From: Trema orientale
Taxonomy: Eukaryota; Streptophyta; Magnoliopsida; Rosales; Cannabaceae
DNA length: 64,000 bases
Reading direction: 5' to 3'
Assembly (NCBI GenBank): GCA_002914845.1
Contig: JXTC01000506.1
Location: forward strand, 143,341-207,340
The notes below the pieces were generated by a model. The model worked only from the letters and a program-made list of their open reading frames with translations, was not told where the DNA came from and ran no database searches. The position numbers and the translations under genes are program-made. Shown here in pieces: positions 35,221 to 45,899 of this stretch; the stretch's first letter is position 1, and every line of letters begins with the position of its first letter.

Positions 35221-35539
35221 ATTTTTTTCTTAAAAAAATAAAAATAAAACTACTAAAACAAGTAGTAAAAAGGGTTTTTAAGCGAAATGGGTGAATTTTG
35301 AATAACTATTTGAAAATGGCTATTTTTCAAACATTGTAAAATAATGGTTGAATTTTGAAACTTATTTGAATATGGTTGTTTTTCATATTTCATAGATCAA
35401 AATATAAATCTATTTTGTATAAAATTAATTTTGTTTAAAAAAATTGATTTATTTTTGCATAAAACTGATTTATTTTTTAAAAAACTAGATCAACTAAAAA
35501 AATTCATCTATCAAAATAAAATTATAAAATAACCGTTTA

Positions 35540-35781
35540 TTAAATAGGTGTAAAAAAACGACTATTTTTTAAATTTATATAGAAAAAAGTGCATTTCTTA
35601 TAAATACTCTAGTAAAAACTAAAAAGGTTGATTTTATTTTTATACCATACGTTTTGACTATTAAATAGGTGTAAAAAATGACTATTTTTTAAGTTGATAT
35701 AAAAAAAAGGGCATTTCTTATAAATACTCCAGTAAAAACTAAAATATTGATTTCATTTTTATACCATACGTTTTAACTGTT
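35540..35781. repeat. tandem duplication of 121 bp that includes a MITE end
   Basis: TTAAATAGGTGTAAAAAA at 35540 recurs at 35661. The intervening CATTTCTTATAAATACTC, CAGTAAAAACTAAAA and TTTTTATACCATACGTTTT recur with the same spacing. The last block is the left terminus of the adjacent family P element. Confidence 0.85.
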
Positions 35782-36233
35782 TGTTCAGTTTATACCTTGA
35801 GTTTTTAGTTATTATCAATATTAACCTTCAGATTTAAAATTATAACAAATATATACCCTATTTGAGTCAAACACTAATTTTGGTCGTTGAATTTACCAAA
35901 ATATATTTTAAAATTTTAATGGTAATATTTTAATACTTAAATATTAAAATAATAATTTAAAATGTGTGAAATTTATAAATATTAAATATTAGTTATAAAT
36001 ATATTTATTAATTTTTGAAAAAGTTCTAAATTTGGACTTCTTTCAAAATATGTATATTTAAAATTTATAGGATATTTTGGTAAACATAACGGTCAAAATT
36101 GGTGCTTGACCTAGAGATGGTATAAATTTATTATAAATTCTAAATCTGAAAGTCAAATGTTAATAATTATCAAAATATAAAATATAAACTGAACAACCAG
36201 TCAAAATATAAGGTATAAAAACACAATTATCCC
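35743..36233. mobile_element. palindromic MITE-like element (family P, copy 3)
   Basis: TTTTTATACCATACGTTTTA ... TTGTTCAGTTTATACCTTG at the left pairs with AAACTGAACAACCAGTCAAA ... AAGGTATAAAAA at the right. Internal blocks (TTATTATCAATATTAACC; TTTGGTAAACATAACGGTC) match the copy at 38417. Non-coding. Confidence 0.78.
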
Positions 36234-36319
36234 AAACTTAAAAACTAAGCCCATTAGCCCACCCATTGGTCCGTCCGGCACCTAGCATATGACCCCAACC
36301 CTCGTCGTAGATTGTTGGA

Positions 36320-36680
36320 GAAATTAGAAAAAATACGGTATTTTTGAAAAGAATTGGAAAAATACGGTGCTTTTGTATTTTTCATGGTGCGATACGGTTT
36401 TTATTAGAAAAATACCGCTTTTTAAAAAATATTTATAAAAATACTATTTTTAAAAATAGTAACTAGTTTCTAGTAACCAGTTTCCAGAAACTGGTAACTA
36501 ATAACCGAAGATATTTATAACTGATATATAACTGGTAACCAGTTTCCAGAAACGGTAACCAGTAATTATTTTAAAAATAGTAATTTTCTAAATATTTTTA
36601 AAAAAGTGATATTTCCCTAATTAAAACAGTACGAAAACTGGAAAAAACTGTGACTTCCATATTTTTGTAATTCTTTTCAT
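36320..36680. repeat. cluster of GTAACCAGTTTCCAGAAAC palindromes
   Basis: GTAACCAGTTTCCAGAAACT occurs near 36474 and GTAACCAGTTTCCAGAAAC near 36534, with partial forms between them. These are nested inverted repeats in a context (AAAAATAGTA / TAGTAATTTTC) like that of the array at 30737-32100. It may be a stray unit of that array. Confidence 0.6.
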
Positions 36681-38416
36681 TTTTTATAGGTATAAGTGTA
36701 AGAAACCCTAGATTGTTTATTATTATTGTTATTAAAAAAATTATTTCACCATATATTACAAGTTTTTTTTTTTTTTTTTTGAGAAACCATATATTAGAAG
36801 TTCTCAAAAATAAAGCTATATATCTACTACTATATAATAAAAATAATGTACTTCGGGATTCACACTTTTGTTCCAGCTGCTTAATGCATTTGTTTCTTAT
36901 TGTTTTTTTCTTTTGTTTTAGTCTCTATGCTTTTCAAGGCAATAGCCAATAGGTAATGATTTTATTTGCCAGATGCTTTATTTTATTTATTTATTTATTT
37001 TGTTTCATACTTTTTTGTTTTTGGCTGAGCATATCTAGTTTCTTTTTTTTTTTTTTAATTTTTTTCTTTTATTAAAAAAAAAAATTTGTAAACGTCTTGA
37101 AGCTTTATCAGCCATTTTCTAGGAATTGTTACTTCCCTATTATTTTATTAATATTTTGTTACTTTGGTCTTTTATGGTCCAAATGGCTACCCATTAAGTG
37201 TTTTTGGGCTTTTGGACTACAATAATAAATGAATTGTTAAGCTTTCTTTTTTTCTTTTCTTTTCTTTTTTTTTTTGAAAGGAATTGTTAAGCTTTCTCAT
37301 CTAGTGTTTTATGATTTATTTTATTATTTTATAACGGTTCTTTTTTGTTTTATAATTAATATATAATTTATAAAGTGACTCACTCATCAGATAGCTTATG
37401 CACATTTTTATACAGACATAAATATCTTATTTTTAAAAAGTTTCTTTAAAGATCGTATATGATCTATTTTTCTCAAAATGAAACCTAACCGCAGCCGAAA
37501 TAGATTTTTCTGATTTCTTTCTTGTCTTTTAAGCCCCGCTCACAATATGTGAATATGGCAAGAGCATTAATATGCATAGGAAAAGTAAAAAGTCAACACG
37601 TTAATATGATTTTTGCAATTATTTGCATATAATAGGGAAATTTGTAACCGCGTGTAATTTAATACCCTTGCCTTCTATTAATGCAACATGGTTGAATTTA
37701 TTATTATACCAATGGCTGGAACCAAGCGGTTTGCTCTCTTGAAAATATCGTTTATGAAAAGTTCAAAACGGCAAAGAAAAAGAAATAATAAAAGTGGTTA
37801 ATTATTACTACAGATAGATTAACATTATGAAAAAAAAAACTACATATAAATTAACATTTCATGCCATATTTGGTACACTGTAATTGATAGTTAGCAATTT
37901 TATGTGTAATACTCGTATACTCATATTATTAATTCTTACGTACTCATTTTTAAATTATAGCCGAATTACTTATTATTGTCCGACAAACTTAAAAATATTT
38001 GTACTTTTCGCCAATTTCATTGTCTTTCCCTAAAGTTTTATTTTTCTTCTAAATTCAAATTTGTTGTATACAGATAAATTTTTTTTGTATTAATTCTCAC
38101 GTAATACTAATTTCTTTGAATGATTAAATATCCTATTTTTTTAATTATTTGATATTTAATCAGTTATCAATAAACAACGTATGAAATTTATCAATTAAAT
38201 TAAACTAGGTGAAAAAAGTAATTATTTGTAAACAGATTTTCAGCTAAAATTAATAAAAAAAATTAATCAAATAATTATCAGTGATATTTTCATAACAGTT
38301 ATCCGAAAATCGGCCATTGAGCATAAAAGCCCTCTTTCATATTTGTTTTTAGTAGTTTTCCTTTTTTTCTAAAGAAAAAAAAAATGGCATTTGATAAATT
38401 ATCAATAATATTTTTA
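36681..38416. other. gene-free AT-rich stretch
   Basis: Homopolymer T tracts at about 36763-36780, 37042-37056 and 37240-37276. The small frames here have no domain. No RNA gene or element with clear ends was found. Confidence 0.5.
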
Positions 38417-38946
38417 GGGTTAATTATATTTTTATACATCGTGTTTTGACTATTTGTTCAGTTTATATCTTGTGTTTTGGTTATTATCAACATTGACCTT
38501 CAGATTTGAAACTTATAATAAATTTATGCATTCTTTAGGTTAAACACCAATTTTGATTATTGAGTTTACTAAAATACCTTTTTAAACTTTAAAGATATAT
38601 ATTTTAGTACTTAATTTAAATTTAAAACTAATTAAAATTCATAGCTAAAAGAACAAATACTAGAAAAAGTAATTTAAAAAATGCAAAAAAAACCTATAAA
38701 TGTTAAATATTACAAACATATATATTGTTAAACATATATTTTAAACTTGAATTTCTTTTAAAATATATATTTTAAACTTTAAAGGGTATTTTGGTAAACA
38801 TAATTATCAAAATTAATGTTTGGCCTAAGAAGGGTATAACTTTGTTATAAATTCTAAATTTACAGGTCAATATTGATAATAACCAAAACACAAAATATAA
38901 ATTGAATAAACAGTTAAAATACAAGATATAAAAGTGTAATTATCTC
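38417..38946. mobile_element. palindromic MITE-like element (family P, copy 4)
   Basis: GGGTTAATTATATTTTTATAC at the left pairs with GATATAAAAGTGTAATTATC at the right. The arms share TTTTGACTATTTGTTCAG / CTGTTTATTC-type blocks and TTATCAACATTGACCTTC with copy 3. The core is AT-rich. Confidence 0.75.
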
Positions 38947-40203
38947 ATATTTTTGTAACTTATTTTTAATATTAATCGTACTATACATGTATAAATAAAT
39001 TTATGAATTTTTAGTGTACACATATTTTATGCTGAATTTTTTAAAAGTATGTTTCAAAAAAAGTCTAAATTATACATGTCCATATCATTAACCAATTAAT
39101 TCTCATTTCATATTTGTTGCTAACTATTCTGCTACAATATTGTATTGTATTGGATGTAATATTTTAACATAATTTAGTAAATTTTTTACTTTTACAATGC
39201 ATTGTAAGATATGTATAAGTAATATAAAGTTTGATACACAATGAGTAGAAAAAAGATGAGAGAGAATTAGGAGAGAGAATGGAAATAGAAAGTTAATGAG
39301 AAATAAAGAAATGAGCATGTTGGATTGGTTGGAATGGGCCTCTAAATAGAATGGTAATTTCTTTTTAAGAATTGTTCTATTATTTAGTTGGGCTTTAAAA
39401 TAAGGAATCGAGATTCTTTTGTAATCTTAATTCTATCACTTAGTGGAATTTTCATTCCTTCCAAAAAGATAAGAAATAATGATTTCACATTTTAGTCAAT
39501 TATTTTAAAATTCTACTTTTTTTTTTTTTTTGCCATACTAGGATATCTAAAAATAAGAGTATTTTGGATAATATGATATTTATTTCATTCCATTACACTT
39601 CAACTAAACAATAGAATATCATTTATATTCCCATCCAATTCTAATTGATTAATTAAAATTCTCATTACGATTCTTATTTCATTCTACCGAGCCAAATGAA
39701 GAAAGAGAGCCAAATGAAGAAAGAGAAAGTAGAAAATGAAGAGAGAATAACATAGTATACTGCATCTTTTTTTTTTTTTTTAATCCTTAGCTAATATATC
39801 AATTACTGCAACTTTGTATATATTAAGTTATTCAAATATAATATTGTTTTAGAATAATATTACACAATATTTTATTCATCATACCAATTATATGTCTTTC
39901 TTTTCAAATATTAGATGATGTAACTTTATAAAAACATTGGACAAGTCTTTGGCAGATATATCTACCAAAAGAGCTAAATCTAACGATTTCGGATTCATCT
40001 AACAGTTTGTGAGATCTTTTTTTTTTTTTTAATAATTATTCCTGAAATGATTTATGTTTATCATATTTGAACCAACGATTTAAAAAGAAAAACTCTACTA
40101 AAGTTACATCCTGAAATGATTTCTGTTCATCAGAATTTGATCCAAAGGTTTAAAAAGAATTAACTCTACTAAAATTAGATAACCTTGAATTATAATTTTA
40201 CTA
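38947..40203. other. gene-free stretch with a possible eroded MITE
   Basis: TGGATTGGTTGGAATGGGC near 39321 and TTCTACCGAGCCAAATGAAG near 39683 could be eroded inverted ends of a DNA element. A 19-bp tandem repeat (GAGCCAAATGAAGAAAGA) lies at 39690-39727. No gene is seen. Confidence 0.4.
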
Positions 40204-40568
40204 GGCATAAACTGTAAAAAAAATACCCTGAGGTTTAGATATTCTACAATTTAAATCCTGAGGTATTGGATTCTGCAAAATAATATCATGAGATTAAGAA
40301 TTTCTGATTAATACCCTGAGTTAACTTTTTGAATAACTTTAACTGGTAAAAGACAATAATATCCTCAAAATTAAGAAGAATAAGAGTGATTAATGTAGTT
40401 TTAATGAAGGATATTATTGGTTTTTCATTACTAAAATTGGTTAAAAAGTCAATGCAGTGTATAAATTTTCAGAAATTCTTAATCTTATGATATTATTTTG
40501 TGAAATCCAAACATTAAGTTTTAAATTACAGAATCCTCAAATTTCACCGTATTCTTTTGCAGTTCACC
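40204..40568. mobile_element. MITE-like element (family R, copy 2)
   Basis: The left end AACTGTAAAAAAAATACCC and right end GTATTCTTTTGCAGTTCAC are imperfect inverted repeats. It shares the order of blocks and the phrase GAGATTAAGAATTTCTGA with the copy at 5229-5578. Confidence 0.68.
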
Positions 40569-41234
40569 TTTTTACTGGTGACGCGTTATATTGAGCTAAT
40601 TATATGATGACTGAGAGTCACACTGTATGGCAAAAAGGTTCCTTAGAAATTTGATCAGGTGTACTGAAAAGTGACGGTTGAATGCTACTTTGACATGAAC
40701 TACCAGCCGATAGAGTGAAGTGTGATTTTGCGAGTTCATCCCTTAAAGGCCAGCTGCTTCCTTATTTTGTTTTATTATAAAAGACCAGGTCAATGAGAAT
40801 TTCTACTTATACGTACATATAGTACTTATATGCATAGACGGCGGTCCTAGTCGTAGCTAGCTTTTGTTTAATTATCCTCCAAAATGGGAGCAGTCCACCC
40901 GCTCGCAAATTTTCCGACTCAGTTTCGATTCTCAAGTTGAAGGATCGTTTTTGGTGGGAAGAATCTCCATAATGTATTTCTTTAATTGGTTACTTGCAGC
41001 TGGAGGAATGTACGTCAATTTGTATTATATTTTCTTTCATTAATTGTAGCGTTGCAAAATATATATTGATCAATAATGAAGATTTGCTGGTCAATTCTTT
41101 CCAATATATATACATGTAAATTATAACAGAAGCAGTTGCTGGAAAATGCAATATATAATTCAACAGCGTAGAATTATTAGTGAAACAAATTATTGATGCA
41201 AATTGCACGAAACTAAACTAATTATTGAAAGGTT
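40569..41234. other. gene-free stretch before the copia element
   Basis: No gene, RNA or repeat with clear ends is seen. The last five bases (41235-41239, CGAAG) are the target duplication of the copia insertion. Confidence 0.5.
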
Positions 41235-41239
41235 CGAAG

Positions 41240-43053
41240 CGTTATGATTTGTGCCTTAAAAATATGTATATTTTGGATATTTGCTAAATTAATAAAATAA
41301 TATTTTTTTATTTAAATTTGTGCATAATTTATATGTATTTAAATATCAGAAAATTCATACTAATTTATTTATGTAACCATAAATTTAGTATATAAGTATC
41401 ATATACATGAGGATTAAATTTATGGATAATAAACTAAATATAGTCCATAATAATTAATTAAAGTATGAGATCTTTAATTAAATATTATTAGTACAGTCTA
41501 TTAATATTGAGAATGCAATAGTCTTATCCAAATTATTGTTGTGTTGACATCACAATGGAGTTTCTTTATATAATTCGATTGTATAGGACTAGACTAGACA
41601 TGATTTGAATCTCACATAAATTCGTTAACTGTCGAGAGTTCAAGTGATGTCACTAGATGATCAAATATAAATCAATCTTAATCCTGAGTAGTTATAAACT
41701 CCTATTTATAACATTATGTTCTTTAACATGCTTGTTAAAGGTTTATTTCCTAAACAAATCAGAATACTTGTATCTTGGGAGTATAATGAGATGAGTAGCT
41801 GGGAATGTAACTTACAGATATGAAATCCATTCATTCCATTAAGAAAATATTAATTCAGGACTTGAGCAGTTTGAGTACTCAATTTATAAGAGATTTATAA
41901 ATTAATTGTTCATTGAAGAATCAATGGTACACAAGGAAAAAGATGTAATTGGAGAGGTAAACAGAACATAACCTAGCTCCAATTATGAAGTATATATAGA
42001 GGATTGAACTACATGTAATGATTAAATCGATGGACTCCTCACTATTTTCTGAGTAAATTAATTCTATAACTTCAAGAGTGCAATTCTAGATTTTTACTGG
42101 AGTAATATTAGAATTAATAAATTAGATAAATTAATTAACAAGTTTAATTAATTGTTATAATTTATTGGAGCTTGAATTGTAGGTCTATAGGTCCCCAATT
42201 CCACCTTTTACAAATATTTTACTAGATATTATATTATTTCTATTACTGCACACTTTGTCTAGATACATTGTTTGTCTACAATAATTAATAATTGTTATTA
42301 ATTAATTAATTAATTAATTTTAAATTAATTAATTTAAATTTATGGAAGGATAAATTTTCTAATTTTTTTAAATTTTGAATTTAAAAAATATCAAATTATC
42401 AAATAATTAGATAAACAGAAATTGAGAAACTGACTAAAGTTTACTTATTTAGATATATATATTAATTAATTAGATTAATTAATTTAAATATATATATACA
42501 CTTTATGTTTAAAAACTAAAAAAAAAAGCGTATGGCTTTTTTATTAAAAAAGGGTTTTCACATATATAATATATATATATATTAATTTGATTAATATATT
42601 AGTTATTAAATAGCTTAATAAATAAATAAATAAATATATATATATATATAAGATAAAACCCTAAGTGAATACGAGTACACATTTATTTTTCTACAAAGCC
42701 TCCCTAAACTAGAGAGAAAAAGAAGAGAGTCTTCCTATTCTTTGTAGAACAAACTCTTGTAATCTCATGTGTTGAGAATATTGCAAGTGCCTAAAGTGTG
42801 AGTTTGAGAAATTGTACGCAACGCCCACACATTCATCCAGTTGTGCTTGAAACTTGAATTAGAAGATCGTGGTTTAGAAGATAGAAAAAGTAGGATTCAC
42901 TGATAGGCTACAAGAGGTATTAGATCTATTCTCTTTGTATGTTTCTATTTGCCATGAATTAATACTATGCACTTATATAGTCAATTTTTTGGAGAAAATT
43001 TTCGATTGTTCCTGGGCTAATCTTCCGCTGCGAAAATTGTTTTAAAACCAATA
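41240..43053 (+). repeat. 5' LTR of the copia element
   Basis: Matches the 3' LTR throughout. The first base has changed (CGTTATGA versus TGTTAGGG) and the last bases read AATA instead of AACA. It contains TTAATTAATTAA runs and a GTGTTGAGAATATTGCA block near 42770 shared with the partner LTR. By eye, roughly one difference per ten to fifteen bases in the first 200 bp. Confidence 0.92.
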
Positions 43054-43054
43054 A

Positions 43055-43069
43055 TTTGTATCAGAGCCA
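43055..43069 (+). other. primer-binding site, initiator-Met tRNA type, with one base lost
   Basis: TTTGTATCAGAGCC just after the LTR corresponds to the common TTTGGTATCAGAGCC site with one G missing. This would weaken priming of reverse transcription. Confidence 0.85.
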
Positions 43070-45023
43070 GGTATGAGTATATAGTATTAATTATTTGTAT
43101 GTATGATTGCATTATTTTTTATATATATTTGATAATGAATGAATGAGTTATTATATGATGAATGTATAGTTGGTATTTGGTCATTAATTATATGGTTCCT
43201 TAGGTTTTAATTTTTTGTAATTTATTTTGATTAGATTAAAATATGTAAACCCTAACTTTGGGGTACAGGCTTAGTTATATTTTTCTTTTTTTTTTTTCCT
43301 TGTAATGTACAAAAAAGATGATGGAGATGTTTTCGCTTGAAGCCGACCTGACGCCCTAAAGAACTCACTTAAAAAAAAGTTTTTTTTTTATATATGATAT
43401 ATATTTATATATTACATATATAATTTAATATATTATACATATATATGCACCTATTCACAAAACTAGGTGCTTACGAACTTTTAAAAATATATATATATAT
43501 ATATATAGGTTGCCAATCCAATAGGCATTTTTTTTCGTATGAGTAGGTATTTTTTTTTTAGCCGTTGGATCAGCATCTAATGGTGATCTAACGGCTATAA
43601 TAAGGTATATGAAAAGACGTGCATCATTAATACTATTTCTCTCTCTTACTTTTTACAATAAAAAAATGTGCATGATAAATTTTCATTAGTCAAATTGATA
43701 CCTATACATAGGTTAAAAAAAAAAAAAACCTACTCGATTGATGCTCATATATATATTAATATATATTATATATAAAAATTAATATATATATATATTATAT
43801 AACGATGCTAAAAAAAAGGGCCCAAGCACAAATGATCATTTAGATAATCATATGGGCTAAGCTAGTTTTGTAAAGTATTTACATAAATATTACATTTTAC
43901 AAATCTAATTTGTAAACATATCAAAAGAAGAAAGAAGGCTCAAGAAGACCAGTGGATAGTTTTCGGGCCTGCATGTCTTTGACTCTTTGTAATTTTATTA
44001 TTTTATTGTATTGTAATTTCCTAAGGGACCCGACCAAATATCATTATTATTTTATTTTATTGTTATATTATATGTGATATGTATAACATGACCATTTCAT
44101 TCATTATACCCACTTATAGTCATTTATGAATGTCATGCATACATATTGTATTCATGCTAAAATAGTTTAGTTAGAATATGACTAATTTAATTAAATTAAA
44201 TAATTAAATAGGAATAAAAAATTGAATAATGTGATTTAAATTTAATAGTTAAATTTTAGTAATATCACATTTATTTAATTTAGGTTATCCTTATTAATTA
44301 GATTAGCCAAATTATTCCTATAATAATAAATTTAGATTTTTAAAAAATCTAGTAATTTATTTAGGCCCAATAAGATTGGACTAATAGTTTAACCTAGATT
44401 ATAATATTAGATATAACAACTAGGTTAAATAAAATATTAGATGTTTATTAGTAAAAATACATAAATTTTTTAAATAATGAGTGGGAGATGGGTATATGAC
44501 AATATATCGCACGGTCTCCGTTATTAGTTAAGCACCGTGAGATTTAATTGGTGCCTAGAGACGTTTAGATTTCGTCCTCCCTATGGAGGGTATCCATTTA
44601 AATTAATAGCAAGACTTAATTTCTAAGAGATAGGATTTTAGAATGTATTTCAAAATTAAACTACCCTTCGGTAACAATTTTGAGTTAAGTTGCTAGAATC
44701 TGAAATAATGGGTCACACTCATGAGGATACAATTAAATATTTAATAGTATCTTGACCATAAAATGGTAGTTAATAAATAAAAGAAAATATGAGATATTTT
44801 GATGTTTTATGTATTAATTGAGAGAGTCTCAATTCAATTAATAATTATGTGACCTATCCTACGACGACACCTAGTTAGAGAACATTGAATTACTGTGGAA
44901 TTATTAATTAAGTTTATGTGTTTACTTACTTGTATCATGCATCACGTTTACTATTCTGAATTCTTTGTGATATTTATTTTCAAATATGCTGAATGTTGTT
45001 TTATTTATTTAATTTTAGCAAAT
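43070..45023 (+). other. untranslated leader of the copia element
   Basis: About 1.95 kb between the primer-binding site and the gag ATG, AT-rich and without long frames. It hosts a family S MITE (43508-43746). The remainder is typical of a long leader; TTTTAGCAAAT just before the ATG could be a splice acceptor (inference). Confidence 0.6.
43508..43746. mobile_element. MULE-like MITE inside the copia leader (family S, copy 2)
   Basis: GGTTGCCAATCCAATAGGC at the left; from the right end GAGCATCAATCGAGTAGGT. The flanks are ATATATATA on both sides (43499-43507 and 43747-43755), a 9-bp duplication, although the surrounding TA tract weakens it. The interior (GTTGGATCAGCATCTAATGG, then GTGATCTAACGGC) is closely similar to the copy at 11248-11498. 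Confidence 0.82.
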
Positions 45024-45870
45024 ATGTCAACCTCGAATCTCATTATTGCTTTACTCGCAAATGAAAAATTAATTGGAGACAATTTTATCAAGTAGAAAAG
45101 TAATATGAATATCGTGCTTATTAGTAAAGACTACAAGTTTGTGCTTACAGAGAAATATCCTCCACAATCCGTCACTAACGCTACTCGTACTGCATGAGAA
45201 AGATATGAAAAATGGACTCATGCTACATGTTAGCAGGCATGACCGACATGCTTAGAGCTAAGCGCGAAAAGATGGAGACTGCTTATGAGATAATAGAGTC
45301 TCTTCAGGCCATGTTTGGGCACCAATATGATCAATTTCGATATGATGCCATTAAAAAGGGTATAAATGCGAAGATGAAGAGAGGACCACCAGTGAGAGAT
45401 CATGTTTTGAACATGATCAATTACTTTGGAGAGGCTGAAATTCACAGGATTACAATCGATGATCGCACCAAAGTGAATATGATTCTGGAATTACTCTCAC
45501 CTGATTTTATTCAGTTCATGAGCAACTATGTTATGAAAGAGTTGAATTATACGTTGACTCAACTGCTCAACGAACTACAAATCTTCGAATCGATATCGAA
45601 AGATAAAGGTAAAGATGGTTCAGCAACTATTGCTGAAGCAAATATTACAGTAGAAAATCTCTCTACCTCTAACAAAAATAAGAAGAGGAAGAGCAAGGGA
45701 TGCCTTTAGGTCTAAGTCTAAAAAGAGCAAGAAGGGCAACGTAAGTACCAAGAAGAAGAACTCTAAAGTCAAAAAGCCTAAAGAAAAATATTTTCACTGT
45801 GGAGTTGAAGAGCATTAGAAGAAAAGCTGTAACAAGTATCTCTCCGAATTAAAAGAGAAGAAGAGAAGTA
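45024..45870 (+). pseudogene. copia gag, broken
   Basis: Starts MSTSNLIIALLANEKLIGDN, a common copia GAG opening, and hits TAG at codon 24, where relatives have tryptophan. After further stops and a frameshift, a 165-codon stretch (45212-45709) keeps the GAG core (KMETAYEIIESLQAMFG ... MILELLSPDFIQF). The zinc knuckle near 45790 reads YFHCGVEEH*KKSC: its first cysteine is lost and a stop lies within it. It cannot form a working capsid. Confidence 0.88.
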
Positions 45871-45899
45871 AATATGATTTACTTGTTTTAGAATCTTGT

